Source: Gammaproteobacteria bacterium
GTDB taxonomy: Bacteria > Pseudomonadota > Gammaproteobacteria > VBWC01
Assembly (NCBI GenBank): GCA_023266115.1
Contig: JAHFRU010000001.1
Location: 207,905-271,904 of the forward strand
Reading direction: 5' to 3'
DNA: 64,000 bases
Position 1 is the stretch's first letter, and every line of letters starts with the position of its first letter. Under the pieces are notes generated by a model. That model was not told where the DNA came from, made no database searches, and was given only the letters and a program-made list of their open reading frames with translations. This document shows positions 8,877 through 18,344 of this stretch, one piece after another. The translations under genes and the position numbers were made by a program.

Positions 8877-9686
8877 CTAGCGGCGGAACGAGGGCATTTT
8901 CCGACGGAGTGTTTGAGTGATTCTTTTCGTTATATTTGGCCCGCCAGGCTCGCTGAAATTGGTTTTTATAAAATTTAGCGGAAATATATGTCCGTATGCT
9001 TTTCCGGCGCTTTGACCAGCATGGTTTTTCATCAAGGATTCCTCGTTAAACCACTGATAATCGTCATACCAGGTCCAGCACTTATTCTTTTTATACAAAT
9101 TGCACAGTTCGGAAGCCAGGACGCCATTGGTTGGTAAGGTAATGTAGTCCGATGAGAAGCCTGACACACGGTGTAGCATTAAATCGACAGAATGATTGCC
9201 GCAATAGTTGGAAAACCATAGAGTAAAGTTCATTTTCCGCTGCAACGTTTCAACCGCTCTGAATACCTGAACGTGATCCTCGTGCCCATACTCGCCCCAT
9301 GGGTTGTGAGTAAAAACATTGTCGTAATTTTCCAGGATCGGCGACAGACTGTTTTCCAGCCTAGAATAGTTCTTTCTATAGCGTGCGTTGACGGCTCTAC
9401 TTTTCGTGATGCCTATCCCGTAGGGTGTTTCTACCGGATTCTTCCAATCGGCCATGTTGAATGAAAGAGACTCTTCTATCCCCAGGCTGGAAACATTGCG
9501 TAAAGGGTATTCGGATACCGCTTTTCGCCTGCCAGGCCCCAGCTCAGGAGCATCGGCGCAGTCTTCAAAGCAGAAAACGACTTTATCGACATTGTTAATT
9601 GCGGAGTTCAGCCATAAAATTTCGTCGTCTGGATGCGCGACGACAATGATAGATTTCCTGAATATTGCGATGTGGTCGTCAATCAT
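8877..9686 (-). CDS. PIG-L family deacetylase
   Basis: A 269-residue zinc-dependent LmbE/PIG-L deacetylase. The metal-binding signature AHPDDE is at residues 17-22, and the second ligand set is GEYGHEDH with H135 and H138. Members remove N-acetyl groups from GlcNAc-type residues or conjugates. It is convergent with the DUF4910 gene and lies in the same orientation as the sulfotransferase 79 bases upstream, so those two probably share a transcript. A de-N-acetylation followed by sulfation would give N-sulfated amino sugars, but that link is inference. Confidence 0.88.
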   Translation of the reverse strand: MIDDHIAIFRKSIIVVAHPDDEILWLNSAINNVDKVVFCFEDCADAPELGPGRRKAVSEYPLRNVSSLGIEESLSFNMADWKNPVETPYGIGITKSRAVNARYRKNYSRLENSLSPILENYDNVFTHNPWGEYGHEDHVQVFRAVETLQRKMNFTLWFSNYCGNHSVDLMLHRVSGFSSDYITLPTNGVLASELCNLYKKNKCWTWYDDYQWFNEESLMKNHAGQSAGKAYGHIFPLNFIKTNFSEPGGPNITKRITQTLRRKMPSFRR

Positions 9687-9765
9687 GGCGACATTGCCGG
9701 CCTGCGTCGATCACGTTGGGGAGGCGCCCGTTTCTCGGGGTCGCAATATGACGCACGATGCACTA

Positions 9766-10845
9766 TTAATCATCGATTCCCCGCCGGGTATGCAGTTGTT
9801 GTTTCAGTAATTGATAGGCGTGCAGCAGCCCCTGTTTCAGAGCCGACAATCGTCCTTTGATCTTTCCTTTGCGTTTTATCGCGAAGTACTGTTCGGCGGC
9901 GAACCACTCACGAAAATTCCAGTCGTTTTGTGGCCGAATGGCGATATCCCATGGGAATATATCGGCGCCACGAAGGGCGCCGTGCTTGCCAGCCTCAAGA
10001 CCGTCGCGAATCTCGCCATAGGAATACCCAAGGGCCTCAATAACGCGATGTCCCAAGACATCGAGATACGAGATAGCGAAATGTCGAGACTGTGGATCGT
10101 TGGACATGTTCCGCCACTTGTCTACGCTTGCCGCACTCGGGCGGGTATGCAGGTCGATGCCAACGGGGTCATTCATGCTGCCCATCGGTTTGGGCGTCTT
10201 GTCATAGTTGAGCATCGATTCGTGATAGGTGATGCCGAGTTGATTGCACAGGGCCGTAATGCTCTTCTCCGGGGTTCTGACAAAATCCTCATAGCGAATA
10301 ACGACTGCGCGGTCGCCGAGCAATTGTATGCCATCCAATAGATATTGAGGGGCATGTATAAGATCCGGCCGAAAGATTCCCAATACCTTCCAGTCGCCGT
10401 TGACATAGGTGGAAAGCTCGGAAGCGAGTACCGCCATCGGATTTCTGATCAGGAAAATAAACTTGGCTTTTGGAAAAAGGCGATATAACTCGGGGATGAT
10501 AAAAAAATACCGGGGCGTTTTGTCCAGAAAATAGGCTTTTCCACCTTTCTTTAGTGCATTCTCATAAATAACGCGGGCCCACTCCCGTATGGCGTCCAGA
10601 TGAACTTCCTCACCATCCGTATAATGCGTAAGAAACTCAAGCATTCCCTGGCTGGCGAATCGTGAATCGTATTCGGTCTCAATGCCGGCATTTCGGAGCG
10701 CGTAAACGGGATGTAGCATCATCCAGGTTTCCGCCGAGGTCTGTATCTCCGGGTGTCCGGCGAGTACACGCTGCAGTAAGGTTGAGCCCGAGCGTGGTTG
10801 GGAGATGATGAAGATCAGGTTTTCACCCAGAAAATATTGGCTCAT
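9766..10845 (-). CDS. sulfotransferase family protein
   Basis: A PAPS-dependent sulfotransferase of 359 residues. The 5'-phosphosulfate-binding loop is QPRSGSTLL (16-24), and the 3'-phosphate-binding segment is FIFLIRNPMAVLASE. It would transfer sulfate from PAPS to a hydroxyl or amine of a glycan or lipid. PAPS synthesis genes are not in the window. The C-terminal 60 residues are basic and may contact membrane or polyanion. It lies upstream of the PIG-L gene on the same strand. Confidence 0.87.
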   Translation of the reverse strand: MSQYFLGENLIFIISQPRSGSTLLQRVLAGHPEIQTSAETWMMLHPVYALRNAGIETEYDSRFASQGMLEFLTHYTDGEEVHLDAIREWARVIYENALKKGGKAYFLDKTPRYFFIIPELYRLFPKAKFIFLIRNPMAVLASELSTYVNGDWKVLGIFRPDLIHAPQYLLDGIQLLGDRAVVIRYEDFVRTPEKSITALCNQLGITYHESMLNYDKTPKPMGSMNDPVGIDLHTRPSAASVDKWRNMSNDPQSRHFAISYLDVLGHRVIEALGYSYGEIRDGLEAGKHGALRGADIFPWDIAIRPQNDWNFREWFAAEQYFAIKRKGKIKGRLSALKQGLLHAYQLLKQQLHTRRGIDD

Positions 10846-10883
10846 TTTGATCGAACTAAGGTTCCAGGTGGTTGGATAGAGTG

Positions 10884-10985
10884 TCAGTCACGCTTTCTCG
10901 CAATGACATAGCCCCAGAATACTGTGCGCCGCCATCGAAATAAAGTGTCTCGCGCTAGGTCGTTGATAAACGAGGGCCTGGTAGC
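10884..10985 (-). pseudogene. possible 3' remnant of a lost coding region
   Basis: On the minus strand the final codons before a TGA at 10884-10886 read like a genuine protein end, with RWRRTVFWGYVIARKRD, rich in aromatic and basic residues as in tails of some SAM methyltransferases. Further upstream in the frame the translation becomes Arg/Ser/Thr-rich and unconvincing. This may be a decayed gene end between the sulfotransferase and the exported-protein block, or chance. Confidence 0.2.
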
Positions 10986-11103
10986 GGGGGATGATATCCG
11001 GGGGGCCATGCGCTGACGCATAGCTTTACCGACGTTGCGAGTATTCGCTTGGCGGGTAAAGGACGCGGGTGCGTCCCGGCGGCCCATCGTTGTTGTCAGG
11101 CTA

Positions 11104-11520
11104 TTACTGGACTGCAGTTTCGTTGCGGATGACAAATGGACGGTTATCGCTGCCCGGGTCCTTGGCCAACAGGAACTGTTGTTTGAGTTTCTCCCCCGTC
11201 GCAAGCGTTATGATGACATCGACGACGACGGTGTCATTTTCTCGGGTGGTGAACTGATCGAACTGGACCCCGGCATTTCGATAGACCTCGACCAGATGGC
11301 TCGGGTAAGTCGGATTATCGAGCAGACGCGCCCGCTTTCTGAGCAGGTCACCGCCTATCAGCGAGCGTAAGGTCGACGTATCGCCTTGCCCCAAGGCGTC
11401 GAAATACCGGGTTAGTACTGTTCGAGCGTCCTGCTCATTCTGCGATAACGTTTGAGATATTGCGACCTGCATGAACAACAAGGAAGTGCAGATCAACAAA
11501 AAAAATCGGGTATATTTCAT
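11104..11520 (-). CDS. exported NTF2-like hypothetical protein
   Basis: A 138-residue protein with an N-terminal signal peptide (MKYTRFFLLICTSLLFMQVA, cleavage probably near residue 22). The rest resembles a small NTF2/SnoaL-like fold, with an N-terminal helix NEQDARTVLTRYFDALGQGD and later beta strands (TVVVDVIITLATG). No catalytic residues can be named. It follows the large SGNH protein by 12 bases with AAGGA 8 bases before the ATG, so it is the last gene of that operon. A periplasmic ligand-binding or chaperone role is possible but unproven. Confidence 0.7.
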   Translation of the reverse strand: MKYTRFFLLICTSLLFMQVAISQTLSQNEQDARTVLTRYFDALGQGDTSTLRSLIGGDLLRKRARLLDNPTYPSHLVEVYRNAGVQFDQFTTRENDTVVVDVIITLATGEKLKQQFLLAKDPGSDNRPFVIRNETAVQ

Positions 11521-11532
11521 AAACTGATCCTT

Positions 11533-14500
11533 CTAATTGGCAACCACAATAGCAACATAGTGTGAGTCGGTGCCACTGCTGCCTGCGGCGGCATTACCGC
11601 CGAGGGTGACGGGGCCAGCGCTGAATGACCGACTGTACAGATTCAATGTCGGCGAGAACGGATCGGTTGTGCTTAATGTCAGGCCTGTGCTGGTGAACGT
11701 GCTCATCCAGCCCGGCAGCGCAGCGGCACCGCCGTCATAGGCAATGTAAACCGTTACCGGCCGATCCGTGGAAAAGTTGATATAGCTCGCCGACGTATTG
11801 CCGGTATCGCCATTGGCGGCCATGATCCAGCGCCCGTTGTCCAACGCGGCCGGAACGGCTGTTAGTGTGTATGCCGCGTCCACATAGTAGGTGTCGCCAG
11901 TCTCTAGCAGATTCTGTTTGACGTAAGGGGTCGTCGTAGAAGGGACGAGGCTATCCAGCACAAACGGAAGGGCGGCCGGCGTGGCGGGGTTCAGAGTGTT
12001 ATACCAGAGCGCGGCGATAGCCGTATAACCGAGCGCGTTGGGATGCCAGACATCGGAAAACAGACTAAACCGATTCTGGCCTGCACCGAGGAAATAGGAA
12101 TACAAGTTGGGGCCAAGCTGTCTGCCGGTTAGTTCAGAAAGTACCACGCTGTTGTATGCGCTGATGTAGTTGGTATTCAGCGTCGCTGTGGCCGGATCCG
12201 CAAACGGTGTTGGTCCGCCGGAACCGAAAACCGGCGGCGGTAATGCGGTATAGACGGTCTTGCCGGCGGCTGTCACGGTGTTGATCAACGATTGCATATT
12301 GCCCTTGTAAGTACCGTTGCAGGCAGTTCCCGTGCAGCCACTTCCGCTTGGCACGAGCGCCAGCGCGTCGTTAGTACCGAGCATAACCAGCGCCTTGTTA
12401 CTGTTCGAGTGGCGGGCGAGTATCGAGCCGATGCGATTGAATGCGGTATCGACCGATTCGTCTCCGCCAATACCTTCGTTATACACGATGACCGGTTTGC
12501 CCTGATATCCTTCCAATAACACGGAAAGGTTGGTCTCGTATCCTTGGAAGCCCAGCATTCGGGATGACAGATTGTCTGCAGCGTAGTTATCGCCACTGCC
12601 ATTGGTAATACTGTCTCCGGCCGCTATGTAGGTATCTCCGCCGACGCCGACCAGCGTATTGGTATCACGGGCCAGTTCCACGTTACCGGCATCACGCACG
12701 ATCGCCTCGATTGTGTGATTGCCTGCGACAAGCCCGCTAAACGTATTGCTGTAGGGGACTGAATTATCGAGTATCGACGTGACGCTATCGAGCAGAAACT
12801 CGACACCGCCACCGCCAGGGATGTTGGTGCCAATGGCGGTCGCGGTGATTGCGTTATCAACGATGACATCCCGGGCCAATGGGGTTGCGAGCGTGACAAT
12901 CGCGGTATTCGCAGGGTTCTGGATCACAACGTTATCGAAAGCCGCCTTGTCCTGCGTATACAGCGCCACGGTGCCTGTAGACAAGCCGCTATCGTTCACC
13001 GCAAACAACGGGTCGTCATTGACCATGACCTGAATCGAACTACCGTTAAGGTCAATCGTAAACCTCAACAATTCACCGAAGTTGTAACCTCGTGCGTTTA
13101 CCGCTAGCGGGGTAAATACGCCGCCTGTTTTCTTCTCGAGGCGGGTGAATCCAAAGCGGGAATTCATCGACAGGCGGTAGTAATTGTTGTTGTCCTGATA
13201 CCGGAACATGATGCCGATATCATCCGCCAGACCGGCACCGAGAAAGATGGCATCGGCACTAAAGCGGTAATTCGACAGTGACGTACCGGCGGTGTAGTAG
13301 GCGTAGGTACCTTTGTGATAGCTATGGTCGAAGGCATTAACGCTCTCAACGCGGTTTTGCTGTTGCAGTGCCGCGCTGACAACTGCCCATGATGACGCTG
13401 TCCCGCTGTCATTCACTATCGTCCAGTTGCCCATGCCGCTACTGAAATTTTCCGTGACCGGGAGCGTCACCGGAGGCGGCGGTACGACGAGCGAGGCGGC
13501 GGCCAGGGTGATATTGCCCGTGCCGCCGTAGTCGCCGAGCAGGGTATAGGAGACGGTGAGCGTAGCCGGGCTGTTGGCGCTGAAATTCAGGGTGACCAGA
13601 CGATCGACGACGCCGGACGGATTGTCAACGGTAGTGGTATAGGGAGCCACGCTGCCATCACTGAGTGTCGCCTGCAACTGCCCTCGGGCGGCATAACCGC
13701 CGACATACAAGCGCAGGGTGCGGGTGGTGGTATCGGCGGGGACGGTCAGGGAGAAGCCGTTACCGACGCCGGAGAAATAGAGACCCGCGGTAGTGCCAGA
13801 CGTACTGGCGGTCGGGGTACCGTCGCTCCAGGCATAGCTGACACGCACGCCGGCGGGCGCCTGGTAGCGTGACGCGGCGATCGATCCGATCAGCGTGTAA
13901 GGACTGATTTGCGCCGTGACGCCGGTCTTGCGATTCAGGCTCGATGCACTGGTCAATCCCCAGTGCGCCCAGTCCGTCGTGCCTTCGGTCGTCAGATTCA
14001 CCGTGCCCGGGCTGGCGGCGTTACTGCCGAGCAGGGCGGCGGAACTGGCCGAGGTGACCGTAATGTTGATGGTTTGATTGGTAAACAAACCATTGCCATC
14101 CGTGGCTGTAAAGGTCACTGCATAAGGGCTGCCCGCCACGTTTGCTGCCGTTGGAGTCCAGTTGAAGGTTCCGGTTCCATTGAGCTGGTCGGTAAAGGCG
14201 GCAGTGCCGGGCAAGGTCGAGGTCGTCAGCGTCAATGGTGACGGGCCGTCCGGATCGCTGGCAGTCACGGTAAAATTCAGAAGGTTGCCCGCCGCGACGG
14301 ATTTATTTCCGATCGACGTCCACGTCGGTGCCTGATTGACCGGAGGCGGCGGTACGACGAGCGAGGCGGCGGCCAGGGTGATATTGCCCGTGCCGCCGTA
14401 GTCGCCGAGCAGGGTATAGGAGACGGTGAGCGTAGCCGGGCTGTTGGCGCTGAAATTCAGGGTGACCAGACGATCGACGACGCCGGACGGATTGTCAACG

Positions 14501-15039
14501 GTAGTGGTATAGGGAGCCACGCTGCCATCACTGAGTGTCGCCTGCAACTGCCCTCGGGCGGCATAACCGCCGACATACAAGCGCAGGGTGCGGGTGGTGG
14601 TATCGGCGGGGACGGTCAGGGAGAAGCCGTTACCGACGCCGGAGAAATAGAGACCCGCGGTAGTGCCAGACGTACTGGCGGTCGGGGTACCGTCGCTCCA
14701 GGCATAGCTGACACGCACGCCGGCGGGCGCCTGGTAGCGTGACGCGGCGATCGATCCGATCAGCGTGTAAGGACTGATTTGCGCCGTGACGCCGGTCTTG
14801 CGATTCAGGCTCGATGCACTGGTCAATCCCCAGTGCGCCCAGTCCGTCGTGCCTTCGGTCGTCAGATTCACCGTGCCCGGGCTGGCGGCGTTACTGCCGA
14901 GCAGGGCTGACGCAGTGACATCTCCGACGCTGGCGCATGTGAGTACCACAGCAAAAAGCGCTGCTGCTACGACCGAATTGAATCGTTGACGCAGAAGCGC
15001 CTGATTACGGACGTACAGATGAAAGAATTGGTTTGGCAT
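11533..15039 (-). CDS. large exported SGNH-hydrolase multidomain protein with duplicated module
   Basis: An exported protein of 1168 residues starting at ATG 15039; a TTG six codons earlier is possible. Domains in order: signal peptide (hydrophobic core about 22-40); beta-sandwich module A1 (45-234); a putative Ig domain (about 236-325); module A2 (335-523), identical to A1; a LamG-like domain (about 530-710); a short Ig-like domain; an SGNH/GDSL hydrolase domain with GDS at 808-810, GTND at 888-891 and DVWH at 996-999; and a C-terminal beta domain. The family cleaves or transfers acyl esters on carbohydrates. It closely resembles the next gene from the LamG domain onward. Its place in a polysaccharide locus suggests O-acyl editing of a surface glycan (inference). 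Confidence 0.85.
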   Translation of the reverse strand: MPNQFFHLYVRNQALLRQRFNSVVAAALFAVVLTCASVGDVTASALLGSNAASPGTVNLTTEGTTDWAHWGLTSASSLNRKTGVTAQISPYTLIGSIAASRYQAPAGVRVSYAWSDGTPTASTSGTTAGLYFSGVGNGFSLTVPADTTTRTLRLYVGGYAARGQLQATLSDGSVAPYTTTVDNPSGVVDRLVTLNFSANSPATLTVSYTLLGDYGGTGNITLAAASLVVPPPPVNQAPTWTSIGNKSVAAGNLLNFTVTASDPDGPSPLTLTTSTLPGTAAFTDQLNGTGTFNWTPTAANVAGSPYAVTFTATDGNGLFTNQTINITVTSASSAALLGSNAASPGTVNLTTEGTTDWAHWGLTSASSLNRKTGVTAQISPYTLIGSIAASRYQAPAGVRVSYAWSDGTPTASTSGTTAGLYFSGVGNGFSLTVPADTTTRTLRLYVGGYAARGQLQATLSDGSVAPYTTTVDNPSGVVDRLVTLNFSANSPATLTVSYTLLGDYGGTGNITLAAASLVVPPPPVTLPVTENFSSGMGNWTIVNDSGTASSWAVVSAALQQQNRVESVNAFDHSYHKGTYAYYTAGTSLSNYRFSADAIFLGAGLADDIGIMFRYQDNNNYYRLSMNSRFGFTRLEKKTGGVFTPLAVNARGYNFGELLRFTIDLNGSSIQVMVNDDPLFAVNDSGLSTGTVALYTQDKAAFDNVVIQNPANTAIVTLATPLARDVIVDNAITATAIGTNIPGGGGVEFLLDSVTSILDNSVPYSNTFSGLVAGNHTIEAIVRDAGNVELARDTNTLVGVGGDTYIAAGDSITNGSGDNYAADNLSSRMLGFQGYETNLSVLLEGYQGKPVIVYNEGIGGDESVDTAFNRIGSILARHSNSNKALVMLGTNDALALVPSGSGCTGTACNGTYKGNMQSLINTVTAAGKTVYTALPPPVFGSGGPTPFADPATATLNTNYISAYNSVVLSELTGRQLGPNLYSYFLGAGQNRFSLFSDVWHPNALGYTAIAALWYNTLNPATPAALPFVLDSLVPSTTTPYVKQNLLETGDTYYVDAAYTLTAVPAALDNGRWIMAANGDTGNTSASYINFSTDRPVTVYIAYDGGAAALPGWMSTFTSTGLTLSTTDPFSPTLNLYSRSFSAGPVTLGGNAAAGSSGTDSHYVAIVVAN
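13469..14037. repeat. 569-bp perfect direct repeat, copy 2 (encodes module A2)
   Basis: Base-by-base comparison with 14339-14907 shows no mismatch over 569 bases. The offset is 870 bases (290 codons), so the reading frame is kept. The copies are separated by 301 bases encoding an Ig-like domain. Identity ends sharply at both edges, as expected for a recent duplication or gene conversion. Confidence 0.95.
14339..14907. repeat. 569-bp perfect direct repeat, copy 1 (encodes module A1)
   Basis: The partner of the repeat at 13469-14037. It lies directly after the signal-peptide region in the minus-strand gene. Since third codon positions are also identical, the two copies must be very young or kept identical by recombination. 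Confidence 0.95.
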
Positions 15040-15367
15040 AACGTTAGTTTTCGACAAGGTCTAAAACGGTACGAACGTGTTTACTGCAAGGAAACGAACC
15101 TTCCTTGGCGTGCTTGCGCTCTTGGTGCTCAGCCCGGTTCTAACGGTGTGCACAAATAAAGCTGACGACGGACTATTATAGCAATCATGGTAATCCGCCG
15201 CGCTTGTGATTATAAACATATGAAAAACAACCTATTAAGAAGATATTCGATAACTGACAGGTTTGCCTACGCAGTGGCTGCCTTGTAAAAGAGCCTTCAG
15301 CTGCTCCGCGTGTAAAGTAATCAGGAATGGCGACGGTTACCGGTCGTCGCGCATGTTTTGCAATACC
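15040..15367. other. intergenic region between the two SGNH genes
   Basis: 328 bases with no convincing gene. It is visibly AT-richer than its neighbours around 15165-15260 and holds the promoter-like sequence annotated at 15175-15183. A second TATAAT on the minus strand lies at 15209-15214, without a clear -35. No terminator hairpin with a T-run was seen for the upstream SGNH gene. Confidence 0.6.
15175..15183 (-). promoter_or_regulatory. extended -10 promoter element for the 15039 gene
   Basis: On the minus strand the sequence reads TGCTATAAT, a perfect extended -10 box (TGn plus TATAAT). It lies about 135 bases before the ATG at 15039, and no good -35 box is present at the usual distance, which fits an extended -10 promoter. 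It would give the NTF2-like and repeat-bearing SGNH genes their own promoter. Confidence 0.4.
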
Positions 15368-18259
15368 CTAGTTCGCTACGACAATCGCTACATAATTGGA
15401 ATTTGCGCCGCTCGATCCCGCCGCTGCATTTCCCCCGAGCGTGATCGAGCCCGCACTATACGACCGGCTATACAAGTTCAGAATCGGTGAAAACGAATCG
15501 GTCGTTCCCACTGTCAGACCGGTATTCGTAAAGGTGCTCATCCAGGTCGGCAGGGCCGTGGCCCCGGCGTCATACGCGATGTAAACCGTCACGGCACGAT
15601 CGGTCGTAAAGCTGATGTAGCTGGGCGATGTGTTGCCGACATCGGCATTGGCCGTCATGATCCAGCGTCCGCTGGCCAATACCGACGGTACCCCATTCAG
15701 GGTATACGACGCGTCCACATAGTAGCTATCACCAGTCTCCAGCAAATTTTGCTTGAGATATGGCGCCACGGTGGAAGGTACCAGACTGCCGAGTACGAAG
15801 GGCAGGGCTACCGGTGATCCCGGATTCAGCGCGTTGTGCCACAGCGCCGCTATTACCGCATACCCCAAACCATTCGGATGCCAGACGTCGGCGAACAGGC
15901 TATAGCGGTTTTGTCCCGCCCCAAGGAAATAGGCATAGAAATCTGGGCCCTGTTGGTGTCCGGTCAGCTGGCTCGAAATAACACTGTTATAGGGTTGCAC
16001 GTAGTTGGTATTCGCCGTCGCGGTGGCCGGATTGGCGAACGGCGGTGGACTGCCAAACACCGGCGGCACCTTGGCGACATAGACCGTCTTGCCGGCGGTG
16101 GCAAGGGTATTGATCAACGATTGCATATTGCCCTTGAACGTACCGGTACACGCAGCACCCGAGCAGCCGCTGCCACTGGGAATCTGCGCCAATGCGTCAT
16201 TGGTGCCGAGCAGCACCAGCGCCTTGTTACTGCCCGGGTGACGCGCCAGTATCGAATTGACGCGCGTGAATGCCGCATCTGCGGATTCATCGCCGCCGAT
16301 GCCCTCGTTATAGACCATCACAGGTTTGACCTGCGATTGCTCCAGCAGACGGGCGACGTCGGCCGGGTATCCCTGGAAACCGAGGATACGCGCGGTCTGA
16401 TTGTCCGTCGCGTAGTAGTCACGGCTGCCATTCGTGATGCTATCGCCAATGGCGGCATAGTAATCGCCGTGCGTACCGACGAGCGTGTTGGTATCTCGGG
16501 CCAGTTCCAGATTATTGGTATCGCGGATAATCGCGTCGATCGTATGGTCGCCCGCGGCGAAACCGGTGAAGGTCGCGCTGTACGGGGATGTGGCATCCAG
16601 CATCGACTGGCCGCCATCCAGTAGAAATTCGACCTTGCCGCCAGCCGGGACGTTCGTTGCGATGGCGATCGCGGTGAGGGTAGCGCTGTTAGTCGTTACG
16701 GTCCGGGCTACCGGCGTGGCCAGAGTGATCGTCGGTGTCGTTGCCGCTTCCTGGATCAGCACGTTGTCAAACGATGCCTTGTCCTGGGTATACAGCGCCA
16801 CGGAGCCGGACGCCAGACTGGTGTCGTTCGCGGCAAACACCGGGTCGCCATTGACGAACACCTGGATCAGGGAGCCGCTGACGTCCACGGTAAAGGTGAG
16901 CAATTGTCCCGTGCTATAACCGATAGCGTTCACTGCCAGCGAGCTGAAGACGCCGCCGATCTTTTTTTCCAGGCGCGTGTAGCCATAACGGGAATTCATC
17001 GACAAACGATAGTAGTTGTTGTTGTTCTGGTAACGAAACATCACGCCGATGTCTTCCGCCAGCTGGGTGCCAAGAAAGGTGGCATCAACGCTGAAACGAT
17101 AATTCGTTAACGTGGTGCCGACCGTATGATAGGCGTAGGTGCCTTTATGGTAGGTTTCGCTCAATGCGCCCAGCGCGCCATTCTGCTGTTGCAGCGCGCC
17201 ACCGATGACGGCCCACGACGAGGCAGTGCCGCCATCATCGACAGTCGTCCAGTGACTGGTTCCAGCATTGAAGTTATCCCTGAACACGACGTTTACGGTG
17301 ACCGAGCCAACGCTGGTGCCGCCACGTCCGTCATTGATGGTGTAGGTAAAGGTTTCGGTACCGAAGAAATTCGCGGCCGGGGTATATGCCAGCCCATCAC
17401 CCGCGCCGTTAATAGTGGCGATTCCACCGTTATTCGGGATGCTTACGGCGGAGATGATCAACGGATCGTTCTCGGAATCGAAGTCTACGCCGTTGCCGTT
17501 ATTGGCCAGCACGGCCAATGTGGTCGTGCTGCTCCCGGTCACCGTAAAAACGTCGTTTTTGGCGATGGGCGGATCGTTTACAGCGATAATCGTGACGGCA
17601 ACCGTAGCAATGTTCGAGGTGTTGTCGACAATATCCCGAACGGTATAGGTGAACGAGTCGGCGCCCGAATAGTCAAGGGCAGGCGCGTAAGTGATGTTGC
17701 CATTGCTGCTGATATCGGCGTTGCCGTGTGCAGGCAATGATGCCAGTGTCACTGTCGCCGGGTTCAGCACGCCATTGGCGCTCGAGTCGTTGGCCATGAC
17801 ACTGATGGAAATTGGCGTGTCTTCGCTGGTTGTCGCTGCGTCATTCAGGGCAACGGGCGCTACCCGGTTCGGCAGGATATTCACCGACACAACCGCCAGT
17901 TCCGAGTCACCGAAACCGTCGTTGACCTTGAAGGTAAAAAAATCGCTGCCGGTGGCGTTGTTATTCGGCGTGTAGGTAAATTCACCACCGGCCTGATTCG
18001 AAACCACAGCGGTTCCACGAGTACCGTTCGCTACGATGCGATACGTCGGAATGCGTCCGATCAAAATCGTCGCGTTGAAATAGCCCGTCACAGGCGTGTT
18101 TTGCAGCGTGGATATCGCGCTCGACTTTACCGTGGCAAGCGCGGAGTCGGTGCCGCCACCGCTGCCTCCCGATCCGCCGCCGCAGCCGGCGAGTGCAAGT
18201 AACAGGCACCCGGTTAGGGCGCCGCGCCGGGCATGCGTGATGTGATTGGTGGTATACAT
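15368..18259 (-). CDS. SGNH-hydrolase multidomain lipoprotein
   Basis: A 963-residue lipoprotein starting at ATG 18259. A TTG 16 codons earlier would give an implausible leader. The signal peptide ends in the lipobox LALAGC (acylated Cys near residue 22) followed by a Gly/Ser-rich linker. Then come three cadherin/Big_9-like Ig repeats (VTVNILPN..., VTIIAVNDPP..., VTVNVVF), a LamG-like domain, an Ig-like domain, and an SGNH domain with GDS at 605-607, GTND at 685-688 and DVWH at 791-794. The last 150 residues match the C-terminal beta domain of the 11533-15039 protein. It is probably outer-membrane anchored and acts on surface carbohydrate esters; the substrate is unknown. Confidence 0.87.
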   Translation of the reverse strand: MYTTNHITHARRGALTGCLLLALAGCGGGSGGSGGGTDSALATVKSSAISTLQNTPVTGYFNATILIGRIPTYRIVANGTRGTAVVSNQAGGEFTYTPNNNATGSDFFTFKVNDGFGDSELAVVSVNILPNRVAPVALNDAATTSEDTPISISVMANDSSANGVLNPATVTLASLPAHGNADISSNGNITYAPALDYSGADSFTYTVRDIVDNTSNIATVAVTIIAVNDPPIAKNDVFTVTGSSTTTLAVLANNGNGVDFDSENDPLIISAVSIPNNGGIATINGAGDGLAYTPAANFFGTETFTYTINDGRGGTSVGSVTVNVVFRDNFNAGTSHWTTVDDGGTASSWAVIGGALQQQNGALGALSETYHKGTYAYHTVGTTLTNYRFSVDATFLGTQLAEDIGVMFRYQNNNNYYRLSMNSRYGYTRLEKKIGGVFSSLAVNAIGYSTGQLLTFTVDVSGSLIQVFVNGDPVFAANDTSLASGSVALYTQDKASFDNVLIQEAATTPTITLATPVARTVTTNSATLTAIAIATNVPAGGKVEFLLDGGQSMLDATSPYSATFTGFAAGDHTIDAIIRDTNNLELARDTNTLVGTHGDYYAAIGDSITNGSRDYYATDNQTARILGFQGYPADVARLLEQSQVKPVMVYNEGIGGDESADAAFTRVNSILARHPGSNKALVLLGTNDALAQIPSGSGCSGAACTGTFKGNMQSLINTLATAGKTVYVAKVPPVFGSPPPFANPATATANTNYVQPYNSVISSQLTGHQQGPDFYAYFLGAGQNRYSLFADVWHPNGLGYAVIAALWHNALNPGSPVALPFVLGSLVPSTVAPYLKQNLLETGDSYYVDASYTLNGVPSVLASGRWIMTANADVGNTSPSYISFTTDRAVTVYIAYDAGATALPTWMSTFTNTGLTVGTTDSFSPILNLYSRSYSAGSITLGGNAAAGSSGANSNYVAIVVAN

Positions 18260-18298
18260 CTTGATCGGGAGGAGTTTTTCGTGCCTGTTTACGCAGTC

Positions 18299-18316
18299 GG
18301 GCCCCAAAAGGGGCCC
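18299..18316 (-). terminator. strong hairpin between the SUMF1-fold and SGNH genes
   Basis: A perfect 7-bp stem GGGCCCC/GGGGCCC with a four-base AAAA loop lies 29 bases after the stop of the minus-strand SUMF1-fold gene and 40 bases before the SGNH start. No T-run follows on the minus strand, so it may act as a partial terminator or an RNA-stabilising hairpin that tunes expression between the two genes. Confidence 0.4.
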
Positions 18317-18344
18317 TCAGCGTGGTGAATGTGTGCGATTGTTA

